A DNA stretch of 64,000 nt, from assembly GCF_016908325.1 (NCBI RefSeq), contig NZ_JAFBDR010000012.1, forward strand, positions 56,589 through 120,588, given 5' to 3'. Source of the stretch: Aquibacillus albus. GTDB taxonomy: Bacteria; Bacillota; Bacilli; Bacillales; Amphibacillaceae. The first letter of the stretch is position 1. Each line of letters begins with the position of its first letter. Shown one piece after another: positions 16,270-24,719 of this stretch. Under the pieces are notes generated by a model. The model was given only the letters and a program-made list of their open reading frames with translations. It had not been told where the DNA came from and did no database searches. A program made the translations under genes and the position numbers.

Positions 16270-16411
16270 GATGGGTGTTGTAGTTTGTAGACATTGTGAA
16301 CGTGTAGTAGAAACGTTTCCTTCGTTTAAAGTTACCACTTTTTATGCTATTTGTAGCTCGGATTGCTTAGAACAAGAGAGTGGAAGGAATGAGAAAAGTG
16401 AAAGTGCTTAA
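16244..16411 (+). CDS. sr1P: SR1P-like GapA-binding peptide
   Basis: A small frame of 55 codons from GTG 16244 (AAGGAGAGG ten bases upstream), or 46 codons from ATG 16271. The ATG version reads [17 protein letters not shown], then [13 protein letters not shown], which matches the layout of SR1P peptides (MG-x-IVC-x2-C start, then KVTTLY-x-x-C). The paired cysteines suggest a small metal knuckle. In B. subtilis SR1P is made from the dual-function RNA SR1, binds GapA and links it to RNase J1. Here the gene overlaps the gapB 3' end by 26 bases and the pckA 5' end, so it is translated from the gluconeogenic mRNA. The RBS favours GTG; the homology favours ATG. Confidence 0.72.
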   Translation: MENYKDLPEMGVVVCRHCERVVETFPSFKVTTFYAICSSDCLEQESGRNEKSESA

Positions 16412-17969
16412 TACAATGGATACGCTTAATCTAAAAAACGTATACAAAAATTTGTCAGTATCTCAGCTTATTGAAAAGGCCATAACACGGAAGGAAGCTA
16501 AACTTACAGAGCGTGGAGCGATAGATGCCTTCACCGGACAATTTACCGGTAGATCACCAAAGGACAAATATATTGTTGTAGATTCCTATACAAAGGATAA
16601 GGTAAAGTGGGGAAATGTCAACCAACAGATGTCCCAACAAACGTTTGATTCGCTCTACCAAAGAGCATTAGCATATATGTCTGAACGAGAGCTTTTTACG
16701 TTTGAAGGAGCAGCCGGTGCTGATCCAAAGCACCGACTCTCTATACGGGTTATCAATGAATTTGCTTGGCATAATTTGTTTGTAAAACAATTATTTATTG
16801 ATGAAGAGCCCCTAGATTCTGAAAAGCAGGAGCCCGATTTTACGGTTATGTGCTTACCTGGATTAAAAGCAGATCCAACCGAGGATAACCTTAATTCAGA
16901 AACATTTATTGCTATTTCATTTGAAAGAAGAATGGTGTTAATTGGCGGTACAGCTTATGCAGGTGAAATGAAAAAGTCTGTGTTTAGCGTTCTTAATTAT
17001 TTATTACCATTGGAAGGCATTTTTCCAATGCATTGTTCCGCTAATATGGGGGAGCGTTCGGATGATGTGGCATTGTTTTTTGGCTTATCTGGAACAGGTA
17101 AAACAACATTATCGGCAGACCCCGAACGGAAGCTGATTGGAGATGATGAGCACGGCTGGTCAGATAACGGTGTCTTTAATTTTGAAGGCGGCTGTTATGC
17201 TAAATGTATCGGACTATCACAGGAAAAAGAACCACAAATTTGGAAGGCAATCCAATATGGTTCAGTATTAGAAAACGTAGCAATGGATGAAGAAACACGT
17301 ACGTTAAATTTTGATGATAATACACATACAGAAAACACCCGTGCAGCTTATTCGATTGAAAAAATTCCGGGAGCAGTTACACCGAGTATGGCTGGTCATC
17401 CGAAAGTCATTATTTTTCTTACAGCGGATGCATTTGGCGTACTTCCACCGATATCAAAGCTGACGAAAGAACAGGCCATGTATCATTTTCTATCCGGTTA
17501 CACATCAAAGCTTGCAGGTACCGAGCGAGGGGTTACCAAACCGGAAGCTACTTTTTCTGCCTGCTTCGGTGAGCCGTTCCTGCCGCTTGATCCAAGTGTA
17601 TATGCTGAATTACTTGGTGAAAAAATTGATGACCATGATGTACGTGTTTATCTTGTCAATACAGGCTGGTCAGGAGGTCCGTATGGAGTCGGAGAAAGGG
17701 TCAAATTAGCATACACCCGTGCCATGGTTCGGGCAGCAATTAATGGTGATTTGGAAAACGTAAACTACCAACAAGAGTCTATCTTTGGTTTATTTATTCC
17801 AGAAGCGATAGCTGGGGTTCCAACAGACCTATTAACCCCAAGTCATACATGGGAAAACCCAAAGGCTTATGACAAAAAAGCACGAGAGTTAGCAGAAAGG
17901 TTTCATGCAAATTTTGACCGCTTTTCAAATGTTTCACAAGACATCCAGCAGGCAGGACCAAAAATTTGA
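16380..17969 (+). CDS. pckA: phosphoenolpyruvate carboxykinase (ATP)
   Basis: A 529-residue ATP-dependent PEPCK, close to the 527 of B. subtilis. It converts oxaloacetate and ATP to PEP, the entry step of gluconeogenesis. The kinase P-loop [11 protein letters not shown] is near residue 240, with IGDDEHGW following (metal binding), and [10 protein letters not shown] is near residue 54. Three starts are possible: GTG 16380, ATG 16389 and ATG 16416. The GGAAGG at 16382-16387 is too close for 16389 and too far for 16416, so the exact start is open; overlap with the SR1P-like frame implies translational coupling. Malate taken up by MaeN can feed this step via oxaloacetate. Confidence 0.93.
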   Translation: MEGMRKVKVLNTMDTLNLKNVYKNLSVSQLIEKAITRKEAKLTERGAIDAFTGQFTGRSPKDKYIVVDSYTKDKVKWGNVNQQMSQQTFDSLYQRALAYMSERELFTFEGAAGADPKHRLSIRVINEFAWHNLFVKQLFIDEEPLDSEKQEPDFTVMCLPGLKADPTEDNLNSETFIAISFERRMVLIGGTAYAGEMKKSVFSVLNYLLPLEGIFPMHCSANMGERSDDVALFFGLSGTGKTTLSADPERKLIGDDEHGWSDNGVFNFEGGCYAKCIGLSQEKEPQIWKAIQYGSVLENVAMDEETRTLNFDDNTHTENTRAAYSIEKIPGAVTPSMAGHPKVIIFLTADAFGVLPPISKLTKEQAMYHFLSGYTSKLAGTERGVTKPEATFSACFGEPFLPLDPSVYAELLGEKIDDHDVRVYLVNTGWSGGPYGVGERVKLAYTRAMVRAAINGDLENVNYQQESIFGLFIPEAIAGVPTDLLTPSHTWENPKAYDKKARELAERFHANFDRFSNVSQDIQQAGPKI

Positions 17970-17987
17970 TCGAAATGTAGGGCTAAA

Positions 17988-18000
17988 GGGGTCAGACCCC
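17988..18000. repeat. GGGGTCAGACCCC repeat core after pckA
   Basis: A single core 19 bases after the pckA stop, extended by more C. It lies between convergent pckA and merF and could act as a weak terminator. Confidence 0.6.
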
Positions 18001-18030
18001 CCCTTCCTTTTTTTACTCCACTCCACCATA

Positions 18031-18273
18031 TTATGAAGAACAACATTTACATTTGCCTGTTTTGCATAAGGACTTGGACTTTTTCTGTTTCCATTTATAA
18101 AAGATTATTCCTATTAATATTGCAATGATAGGGAGGATCACATAATTTAAATAACCTGTTAGAAAACCAAGTCCTATTGCCCCTAAACCAATCGCCAAAA
18201 ATGGAGCAACACAACATAACACACACAAACTAAAAGCACCAATACCAGTTGCAAATAACTTATTATCTTTCAT
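18031..18273 (-). CDS. merF: MerF-like mercury transporter
   Basis: An 80-residue protein with two membrane segments. The first carries the vicinal pair Cys20-Cys21 followed by Pro (LCVLCCVAP), and the second starts GYLNYVILPIIAILIGIIFY, the hallmark of MerF. The tail holds four more cysteines (C70, C75, C77, C78), likely passing metal on. MerF carries Hg(II) into the cell for reduction by MerA; no merA is present here, so the role may be sensing, low-level uptake, or transport of another soft metal. It is downstream of merR on the same strand behind the MerR-type operator. Confidence 0.75.
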   Translation of the reverse strand: MKDNKLFATGIGAFSLCVLCCVAPFLAIGLGAIGLGFLTGYLNYVILPIIAILIGIIFYKWKQKKSKSLCKTGKCKCCSS

Positions 18274-18294
18274 TTTTTCTCTCCTGTCTGAAAA

Positions 18295-18444
18295 TTATTT
18301 ACCCTTTTTTCTATCCATAAAAATTCCAAAAATAAGTCCATAGACTAAATGCAGGACCGAAGTGTAGGCTTTCCCTACATGAGGACCGGAAAAACGAGCC
18401 AACGAACAGATGCACCGCTTATCATTTGGTGACTTTTTGAACAT
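18295..18444 (-). CDS. possible small membrane protein between merR and merF, 49 aa
   Basis: The frame starts 15 bases after the merR stop and ends 21 bases before the merF start. It has a basic N-terminus with two Cys (KRCICSLARF) and one hydrophobic segment (TSVLHLVYGLIFGIF) ending MDRKKGK. The AGAGG before its ATG is very close. No family is recognised. It may be a third gene of the metal operon or the remnant of a larger membrane protein whose C-terminus survives. Confidence 0.4.
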   Translation of the reverse strand: MFKKSPNDKRCICSLARFSGPHVGKAYTSVLHLVYGLIFGIFMDRKKGK

Positions 18445-18459
18445 TCCTCTTAAAGTGCT

Positions 18460-18885
18460 TTATTTTGTATCACAATTCGACTTACCTTTTAACGTTGTTT
18501 CAATAATCTCGCATTCATATATCCCTGTTTCGTTTGGTGAACCACAACAGGTTTGTAAGTCCATCAACATCTTTTCAACGTTTTGTAAATCTCTGATTTT
18601 GTCTTGAACATCGATTAATTTTTCTTTGGAGAACTCAATCACATCACTGCATTTCGCTTGATCTTTATCTACCACTCCTAAAAGTTTGTCAATTTCTTTT
18701 AAAGTAAAGCCAAGCTCTTTCATTCTTTTAATAAAACTTAGACGTTCCACGATCTCTTCTGCATAGGTTCTATACCCAGCATCTGTCCTTGTTGGTTCAG
18801 GGATTAGACCTAAGCGTTCATAGTATCGAATAGTGTCTTTAGTAACTTGACTTCTTTTTGCTACTTCTCCAATTTGTAGTGTCAT
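18460..18885 (-). CDS. merR: MerR family metal-responsive regulator
   Basis: A 141-residue MerR protein: N-terminal winged HTH (about 3-70: IGEVAKRSQVTKDTIRYYERLGLIP), dimer helix, then a metal loop. Cysteines at 79, 113-114 and 125 correspond in spacing to the Hg-binding cysteines of MerR (82, 117, 126). It should bind the 14-bp palindrome just upstream (18914-18927) and autoregulate the unit merR-small ORF-merF, twisting the overlong promoter when metal binds. Hg(II) is the likeliest ligand given the cysteine pattern and merF, but Cd/Pb/Zn cannot be excluded. Confidence 0.82.
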   Translation of the reverse strand: MTLQIGEVAKRSQVTKDTIRYYERLGLIPEPTRTDAGYRTYAEEIVERLSFIKRMKELGFTLKEIDKLLGVVDKDQAKCSDVIEFSKEKLIDVQDKIRDLQNVEKMLMDLQTCCGSPNETGIYECEIIETTLKGKSNCDTK

Positions 18886-18902
18886 TTTTTCACCTCAAGT
18901 TT

Positions 18903-18934
18903 ATTTTAAACCCTGAAGTATACTTCAAGGTCAA
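18903..18934 (-). promoter_or_regulatory. MerR-type promoter and operator
   Basis: On the minus strand TTGACC (18929-18934) and TAAAAT (18903-18908) are 20 bases apart, longer than a normal promoter, as MerR promoters are. The spacer contains the perfect palindrome TGAAGTATACTTCA (18914-18927). Confidence 0.78.
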
Positions 18935-19297
18935 GGGGTTTATCTTGGAGATTCAATGTTTGCTTGCGTTTATGAGCATCATCTTCAGTTTGTGGAAGAT
19001 GATGAAATTCAATCCTTTAATATAAAGTAACAAAGACTTCCTAAATGAAGGGTAAAAAATAGGCTAAGGAGTTGTAAATGTGGCAACCCCGATTCTAATG
19101 ATGGAAGCAGTAATATAGAATAATTAGGGGGATACATTAAGAGGTGAGGTAGTGAAAGGTGTTTTTGATTTCTTATGTTTGGTTTTGTTTTGATAAGTTT
19201 ATCTTTTATTTAGGGATAGGTACGTTACGATCGTGGCTGGAAATCATCGAAAATACGCAAAAACATGTGCGTTGGTCGAAGAAGGCTTAACGCTCAA

Positions 19298-19322
19298 AAA
19301 ATCCCCACAAGTGTGGGGATTT
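19298..19322. terminator. bidirectional terminator after cwlJ
   Basis: AAATCCCCACA and TGTGGGGATTT form an 11-bp perfect stem, A-flanked and T-flanked. It is three bases from the cwlJ stop codon. Confidence 0.85.
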
Positions 19323-19324
19323 GT

Positions 19325-19765
19325 TTACCATCTATAAGCACTTTCGCATGTATTAGCTACTGGTTCATAATAACAATGCTGTTTATATGGTCCTGTAAAT
19401 GGTTGGCCGTACCATGTAGGTGGACATTCACCATACGGGTTAAAATACCAAAGCGCGTACTTGGAAGGGTGTTGTCTCCAATATTTTAAGGTTTGTTCGG
19501 CTAATTTTTTTTCCGCACTTCTTGCTCTATTATAAAAAACATTCCCTTTTTGCACTGCTTCAAAAGAATAATTTCCTCCTTGGACTTGATAAATCACATC
19601 ATTTATTGTCCTTACATCCTTAAAATCTAAACAATCAGCCTTTGCCCGATTTACAATTACATTGCCAACCATAAGCATCCCGAGCCGACCTTCACCTTCA
19701 GCTTCAGCTCTCATCATCCTTGCCATTAAAGCAACGTCATTGTCTGTATATTTTATTCTTGTCAC
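19325..19765 (-). CDS. cwlJ: spore cortex-lytic enzyme CwlJ
   Basis: A 146-residue Hydrolase_2 (SleB/CwlJ) protein with no signal peptide, as expected for CwlJ, which is deposited in the coat during sporulation. Conserved stretches include LMARMMRAEAEGEG (catalytic glutamate region, about 13-26), MLMVGNVIVNRAKADC and the C-terminal ALWYFNPYGECPPTWYGQPF. The length matches B. subtilis CwlJ (142). It degrades cortex peptidoglycan in Ca-DPA-triggered germination and normally works with GerQ, which is not nearby. It shows that the organism forms spores. The reverse-strand GTGATG site AGGTGATG precedes the ATG. Confidence 0.92.
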   Translation of the reverse strand: MTRIKYTDNDVALMARMMRAEAEGEGRLGMLMVGNVIVNRAKADCLDFKDVRTINDVIYQVQGGNYSFEAVQKGNVFYNRARSAEKKLAEQTLKYWRQHPSKYALWYFNPYGECPPTWYGQPFTGPYKQHCYYEPVANTCESAYRW

Positions 19766-20022
19766 TTTTCATCACCTCTAGAAGCATTGTATGAAAAAAG
19801 ACTACAAAAATGCATTTATAAATAAACAATATACAAGTAACAGCTTAGATTAAAATGGTTGTGAAAGGGTGCAAGAGTAAAAGAATGGATTGCAACGTCG
19901 CTTAATTTTTTTGCTATTAAGTTAAATATAAATAAATGGAATATCTAACTTTAAAATTACTGAATTGTTTTACCCTTTTATGTTCAACCTAAAATTAGAA
20001 AGTTTTAGGGAGGACTGCTAAT

Positions 20023-21033
20023 ATGCCTGAAAAACCTGCAATAACGTCATCTGAACTTGGCACGTTGTGGATTACGTACCAACAAAAAACAATGATTTTA
20101 CGAATGTTAGAATATTTTATAGAAAAAGCCGATGACGAAGATGCTAAAAAAATTATGACAAATTTATATGATGAAATTACCCCTTATGTTGAAAAAATAA
20201 CGAAAATTTTCCAAGAAGAAGGTGCAGTAATCCCCGTCGGATTTACTTCCAAAGATGTTAACAAAGGTGTACCGAAGCTATATGATAATGGTTTCGATAT
20301 TATGTTTGTTCGTTTGGTCAAAGAAATAAGTATGGCTATGCATACGCTAAATATAACCATGTCCTATCGCGAAGATATTGTCATGCTTTTTAAAGAACTT
20401 ACTGCTATTACCCAAAAGTATTACAATGACTGCACCCAGTATTTGATTGAAAGAGGTATGATTGCTCGACCACCTTATGTTTCCATGCCGGATGCAGTTG
20501 AGTTTGTGAAAGATACAAATTATTTAGGTGGACTTGCAATGAATCCTTTTAGTAAAAAACGTCCATTAAATACAGTTGAAGTTGCTAATACTTATCATGC
20601 TATTGAAACAAATATTACTGGCATGCAGATGATTACAGGGTTTGCTCAATGTGCAAATGAAGCAGAGGTAACAAAATATTTCTCTAAAGGAGCAGAAATT
20701 GCCAAAAGCATTACGAAAGAGTTGAGTGAAGTTTTTCTTCAAAATGGTATTCAGGTGCCTGGAACAGCGGGTGGTCATGCCACGCGTTCAACTGTCGCTC
20801 CATTTTCTGATAAAATCATGATGTACTGCACCAGTCTTTTTTGTAGTTTTTCTTTGGGAGGGAATTCCTTAGGAACTGCTTTTAGTTTACGGAATGATTT
20901 GCCGGCAAAAATGACTATTTTTATGAAAGATATCTTTGAATATGCTCATGAAGGTGCAAAAATTATGATTAAGAACGGGTGGATGGAGGAACCGCCTCAG
21001 ATGGAAGAACGTCAACAAATTATTAAAAAATAA
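20023..21033 (+). CDS. DUF3231 family protein
   Basis: A complete 336-residue DUF3231 protein with two tandem helical bundles (about 1-165 and 175-330). The N-half carries ELGTLWITYQQKTMILRMLEYFIEKADD, the C-half ELSEVFLQNGI and the terminal KNGWMEEPPQ. It is a paralogue of the truncated protein at 1-786. GGGAGGACTG precedes the ATG by eight bases. The family is abundant in Bacillaceae and has been linked with spores by distribution only; no reaction is known. It sits alone, after cwlJ on the opposite strand. Confidence 0.85.
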   Translation: MPEKPAITSSELGTLWITYQQKTMILRMLEYFIEKADDEDAKKIMTNLYDEITPYVEKITKIFQEEGAVIPVGFTSKDVNKGVPKLYDNGFDIMFVRLVKEISMAMHTLNITMSYREDIVMLFKELTAITQKYYNDCTQYLIERGMIARPPYVSMPDAVEFVKDTNYLGGLAMNPFSKKRPLNTVEVANTYHAIETNITGMQMITGFAQCANEAEVTKYFSKGAEIAKSITKELSEVFLQNGIQVPGTAGGHATRSTVAPFSDKIMMYCTSLFCSFSLGGNSLGTAFSLRNDLPAKMTIFMKDIFEYAHEGAKIMIKNGWMEEPPQMEERQQIIKK

Positions 21034-21241
21034 GGTCTTAATCACTTTGCAAGCTGTTGTATATTAGTGAAGTTTGTCAGTCTAATGTTTCCGTTTTTTC
21101 ATTTGTTCTGCATCACTCACGATTATGGCGTTATCCCTTGGGTAGCGCCTAATCGCTATTAGCCTATCTACTGCAGTGGAAAAAAACGAGTGGTATTCGC
21201 AACCGCGTGACGGAGCATTTTATGTGTTCCTGTTTATATAT

Positions 21242-22183
21242 CTATTTATTAATCAATAATAATAGCTGAGTGATGACTGCAAGAATTGGTAGCTCCAATA
21301 ATGGACCTATTACTAATGTTAAAGCTATTAAAGGTTGGTCTGGAAATGCTGTCATAGCGATTGCTAAAGCGATTGGTGAATTCCGGGCTAATGTAGTTAA
21401 GCTTAAGCTAATTCTATCAGAGATAGGAAATTTCATGACCTTACCAACTTTTTGACCAACGATAACATTTACTACAAAAAATAAAAGGATAGGAATTGTT
21501 ATTTGCCACATTAAATTTAAATGATCAAGCAGTAATTGTCCTTGTGAAGCAAACATCGCAACAATTGCAAGACTAAGAAAAATAATTGGTAACACGCTAA
21601 GCTTCGCCATCATTTTTTCTCTTAGCTGCTGCTTATTTTTCAAGAAGAACTTTGTTAGAAAAGCTAAAATTAATGGGATGAATAAAACAGTCAGAATACT
21701 TTCCGCGAGAAATGCGAGTTCTATAACCCCTGTCTGACCAGCAAAAATGAGAAGATAGATAGGTAATAAAATGATTTGCAGAATTAAATTTAAAGGTAAG
21801 ATCGCTGTAGATAAAGCAACATTTCCTTTTGCTATCCCGGTGAATATTAAATACCAGTCTGTACATGGGGTAACCATTAGCATAATAAATCCAATATATA
21901 AGGCTGGAGTGTCTCCTAAGAATAATAATGCTAGGAGCCATGCTAAAATAGGTGTCCAAACAAAGTTCATCGTCGTTGATATGTATGTGAACATACTATT
22001 TTTGAACGCTTTTTTTATTTCGTTCATAGGAATTTGCAAAAAAGTAATAAACAACATAGCTACTAATAAAGGCACAATAAAGCTTTCTGAGTTCTTTTGT
22101 ATTCCTTCGAATTGTCCTATACTGATTCCAACAATAACTGCTAATAAAATGATAAATGAATACAACTTCTCGATTACATTCAT
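21242..22183 (-). CDS. Acr3/bile-acid-symporter-like arsenic resistance carrier
   Basis: A 313-residue membrane protein with about ten hydrophobic segments. The segment MLMVTPCTDWYLIFTGIAKGN (first 20 residues near 103) matches the Acr3 signature in which a cysteine in the fourth membrane helix is essential for arsenite export. It belongs to the BASS superfamily. The gene is divergent from arsR-arsB-arsC, so it shares the regulatory region and probably ArsR control. Acr3 proteins are usually 340-400 residues; this shorter type is annotated simply as arsenic resistance protein in Bacillaceae, and another anion substrate is possible. Confidence 0.75.
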   Translation of the reverse strand: MNVIEKLYSFIILLAVIVGISIGQFEGIQKNSESFIVPLLVAMLFITFLQIPMNEIKKAFKNSMFTYISTTMNFVWTPILAWLLALLFLGDTPALYIGFIMLMVTPCTDWYLIFTGIAKGNVALSTAILPLNLILQIILLPIYLLIFAGQTGVIELAFLAESILTVLFIPLILAFLTKFFLKNKQQLREKMMAKLSVLPIIFLSLAIVAMFASQGQLLLDHLNLMWQITIPILLFFVVNVIVGQKVGKVMKFPISDRISLSLTTLARNSPIALAIAMTAFPDQPLIALTLVIGPLLELPILAVITQLLLLINK

Positions 22184-22266
22184 ATCCCACTCACATCCAA
22201 AAATAAAAGTATAATCCCACTAAACACTTTAATTATAGTAGAAACAGGTGACGATAGCCAAAAAAA

Positions 22267-22316
22267 GGGGTCTGACCCCTCTTGTGGACAGTTGTCCTCT
22301 GTGGGAGGACAGTTGG
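22267..22316 (+). repeat. 50-bp modular repeat, left flank of the arsRBC cassette
   Basis: GGGGTCTGACCCC followed by GTGGACAGTTGTCC, CTCTGTGGGAGG and ACAGTTGG. It matches 24494-24543 in the same orientation with two mismatches. It lies between the Acr3-like gene and arsR. Confidence 0.8.
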
Positions 22317-22389
22317 ACGATTTTTTAACTTGCTTATATAAACAAATCATTATATGATAATATTCGAATGAAGAAGGAGGTGTTTTGTT

Positions 22390-22734
22390 ATGGAAAAAAC
22401 GTTGATTGAGATGGAAAAGGCGGCGATGATTTTAAAGTTGCTGGGGGATAGAACGCGTTTAACAATGATTAAGTTATTGGAGAATAATGATTGTTGTGTT
22501 TGCGAATTTGTTGAGATTTTTCAAGTAAGTCAACCGTCAATTAGTCAACACCTTCGAAAATTAAGGGATGTTGGATTAGTGAAAGAAGAAAGAAGAGGTC
22601 AGTGGATCTTTTATTCCTTAAACAAAAATAATGAGCATTACTCTTTCGTAGTACAGCTTCTTCAACAACTACCTGATCAAGATTATAAATTAAAAGAACT
22701 AGAAGAAAAAGGAACACGGATTACGTGTTGCTAA
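22390..22734 (+). CDS. arsR: ArsR family repressor
   Basis: A 114-residue winged-helix repressor. The first DNA-binding helix region carries NDCCVCEF (C35, C36, C38), equivalent to the ELCVCDL As(III) site of classic ArsR. The recognition helix is [19 protein letters not shown], followed by the wing [15 protein letters not shown]-terminal RITCC tail adds two cysteines. It is the first gene of the arsR-arsB-arsC operon with AGAAGGAGG upstream, and should derepress the operon and perhaps the divergent Acr3-like gene on arsenite binding. Confidence 0.9.
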   Translation: MEKTLIEMEKAAMILKLLGDRTRLTMIKLLENNDCCVCEFVEIFQVSQPSISQHLRKLRDVGLVKEERRGQWIFYSLNKNNEHYSFVVQLLQQLPDQDYKLKELEEKGTRITCC

Positions 22735-22744
22735 TTGGGGGGAA

Positions 22745-24049
22745 ATGGATTTGTCATCTTCGGTTATACTAGCATCGCTTATCTTCTTGGTTACCTTAGT
22801 ATTAGTGATTTGGCAGCCAAAAGGATTATCGATTGGTTGGTCTGCATGTGGTGGGGCAATCCTTGCTTTAATAGTAGGAGTAGTAGGTTTTAATGATGTC
22901 ATTGAAGTAACGGGAATTGTTTGGAACGCAACGCTTGCATTTGTTGCAATTATTCTTATTTCATTGATTTTAGACGAGATTGGATTTTTTGAATGGGCTG
23001 CATTGCACATGGCGAGAGCTGCAAATGGTAACGGTATAAAAATGTTCGTCTACGTTAGTTTACTAGGCGCAATTGTTGCAGCCTTTTTTGCCAATGATGG
23101 TGCAGCATTGATACTTACTCCGATTGTACTAGCCATGGTTCGCAACTTGAATTTTCAAGAAAAAATGGTGTTTCCATTCATCATGGCGAGTGGATTTATT
23201 GCTGATACAACTTCCTTGCCATTGGTCGTAAGTAACTTAGTGAATATTGTATCAGCCGACTTTTTTGGGATTGGGTTTGTCGAATATGCATCTCGAATGA
23301 TTATTCCGAACTTCTTTTCGCTTGGTGCAACGATCGTAGTCTTATTGATTTATTTTAGAAAAAGTATTCCTAGAAATTACGATTTGGGACAACTGAAGCA
23401 ACCGGTAGAAGCAATTAGAGATACGAAGATGTTTCGTCTTTCCTGGTATGTACTCGGTGTACTCTTAATTGGTTATTTTATTAGTGAGTTTATCAACTTG
23501 CCTGTTTCGATTGTGGCTGGTGTGATTGCGATATTCTTTATTTTGATGGCAAGAAATAGTAAGGCTGTTGATACAAAGGCGGTCATCAAAGGCGCGCCAT
23601 GGGAAATCGTATTTTTCTCGATTGGTATGTATGTCGTTGTTTTTGGTTTGAGAAATGCTGGACTCACAGATGTATTAGCTAGTGTGATTCAGGCAAGTGC
23701 AGAGCAAGGATTATTTGTTGGTACGGTTGCGATGGGATTTATTGCAGCGATTCTCTCTTCCATCATGAACAATATGCCAACCGTAATGATTGACGCAATC
23801 GCGATTGCCGAAACGAATACTTCTGGTGTGATGAGAGAAGCACTGATTTACGCTAATGTCATTGGATCTGACTTAGGTCCGAAAATTACACCAATCGGTT
23901 CCCTAGCAACGTTATTATGGCTCCATGTGTTATCGCAAAAAGGAGTTAAAATCTCTTGGGGAACTTACTTTAAGACAGGAATTGTTTTAACGATTCCGAT
24001 TCTATTTATTACTTTAGTGGGACTATATCTAACATTATTAATTCTTTAA
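22745..24049 (+). CDS. arsB: arsenite efflux permease ArsB
   Basis: A 434-residue carrier with about 12 hydrophobic segments. It shows ArsB-typical [20 protein letters not shown] near residues 119-138 and [13 protein letters not shown] near 343. GGGGGGAA lies just before the ATG, ten bases after arsR ends, so the two are co-transcribed. It expels As(III)/Sb(III) by proton antiport. Two arsenite carriers of different families in one locus (this and the Acr3-like protein) is unusual but known. Confidence 0.9.
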   Translation: MDLSSSVILASLIFLVTLVLVIWQPKGLSIGWSACGGAILALIVGVVGFNDVIEVTGIVWNATLAFVAIILISLILDEIGFFEWAALHMARAANGNGIKMFVYVSLLGAIVAAFFANDGAALILTPIVLAMVRNLNFQEKMVFPFIMASGFIADTTSLPLVVSNLVNIVSADFFGIGFVEYASRMIIPNFFSLGATIVVLLIYFRKSIPRNYDLGQLKQPVEAIRDTKMFRLSWYVLGVLLIGYFISEFINLPVSIVAGVIAIFFILMARNSKAVDTKAVIKGAPWEIVFFSIGMYVVVFGLRNAGLTDVLASVIQASAEQGLFVGTVAMGFIAAILSSIMNNMPTVMIDAIAIAETNTSGVMREALIYANVIGSDLGPKITPIGSLATLLWLHVLSQKGVKISWGTYFKTGIVLTIPILFITLVGLYLTLLIL

Positions 24050-24067
24050 AAAAGGAGATTTTTAATT

Positions 24068-24487
24068 ATGTCTAAAAAAATAATCTATTTTTTATGTACA
24101 GGAAATTCATGTCGAAGCCAAATGGCTGAAGGCTGGGCGAAAAAACATCTTGGAGATGATTGGGAAGTTTATAGTGCAGGAATCGAGGCACATGGATTAA
24201 ATCCGAATGCAGTAAAAGCAATGAAGGAAGTTGACATTGATATTTCTGATCAAGAGTCTGAAATTATTAATTCTGAGATTCTAAACAATGCAACATTAGC
24301 CGTTACCCTTTGCGGGGATGCTGCAGATAAGTGTCCGGTTACCCCACCAAGCGTAAAGCGTGAACACTGGGGCTTTGATGACCCTGCAAAAGCAGAAGGA
24401 ACAGACGAAGAAAAATGGCAAGTATTCCAGCGCGTACGTGATCAAATCGGAGAGAGAATTAAACGATTTGCAGAAACCGGTGAATAA
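24068..24487 (+). CDS. arsC: thioredoxin-coupled arsenate reductase ArsC
   Basis: A 139-residue protein of the low-molecular-weight phosphatase fold. The P-loop is CTGNSCRS with the nucleophile Cys10 and Cys15; the relay pair Cys82 and Cys89 is in [10 protein letters not shown], the same positions as S. aureus pI258 and B. subtilis ArsC. It reduces As(V) to As(III), using thioredoxin, for export by ArsB. AAAGGAG precedes the start. It is the last gene of the ars operon and is followed by a repeat copy. Confidence 0.93.
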   Translation: MSKKIIYFLCTGNSCRSQMAEGWAKKHLGDDWEVYSAGIEAHGLNPNAVKAMKEVDIDISDQESEIINSEILNNATLAVTLCGDAADKCPVTPPSVKREHWGFDDPAKAEGTDEEKWQVFQRVRDQIGERIKRFAETGE

Positions 24488-24493
24488 CTATTA

Positions 24494-24569
24494 GGGGTCT
24501 GACCCCTCTCGTGGACAGTTGTCCTCTGTGGAAGGACAGTTGGGGCGGTGGATCTGTCCCTCTGTCCCT
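24494..24569 (+). repeat. modular repeat, right flank of the arsRBC cassette
   Basis: Starts six bases after the arsC stop. The first 50 bases match 22267-22316 with two substitutions; a GATCTGTCCCTCTGTCCC module is appended. Confidence 0.8.
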
Positions 24570-24617
24570 TAAACATAGAAGCAGACCATAAAATGATCTG
24601 CTCCATGAAAAGATTAA

Positions 24618-24719
24618 TTAATATACGCCGCCAACGTAAGACGTTCCGACGATGATAAGAAGGATAAACAACACAACAATCAATGCAAATCCTGCACCAT
24701 AACCGTATCCTCCACTCAC
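24618..24719 (-). CDS. yjcZ: YjcZ family sporulation protein
   Basis: A 33-residue protein started by GTG after a strong GGAGGTG. It has a Gly/Tyr-rich head ([10 protein letters not shown]) and one hydrophobic segment ([14 protein letters not shown]) ending in TSYVGGVY, the standard YjcZ pattern. These tiny proteins are made during sporulation; their role is unknown. The gene is alone and points back towards arsC. Confidence 0.85.
   Translation of the reverse strand: MSGGYGYGAGFALIVVLFILLIIVGTSYVGGVY

Larger units (their letters stand above)
18886..19324. other. intergenic region between merR and cwlJ
   Basis: Besides the MerR promoter it contains a 10-bp hairpin CATCATCTTC/GGAAGATGATG near 18978-19001, a 13-codon frame with a good GAGGTGAGG site near 19153, and the cwlJ terminator at the right end. 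No recognisable gene. Confidence 0.55.

Noticed and set aside
19265..19489. 74-codon plus ORF opposite cwlJ
   Set aside because: Antisense shadow of cwlJ crossing its terminator.
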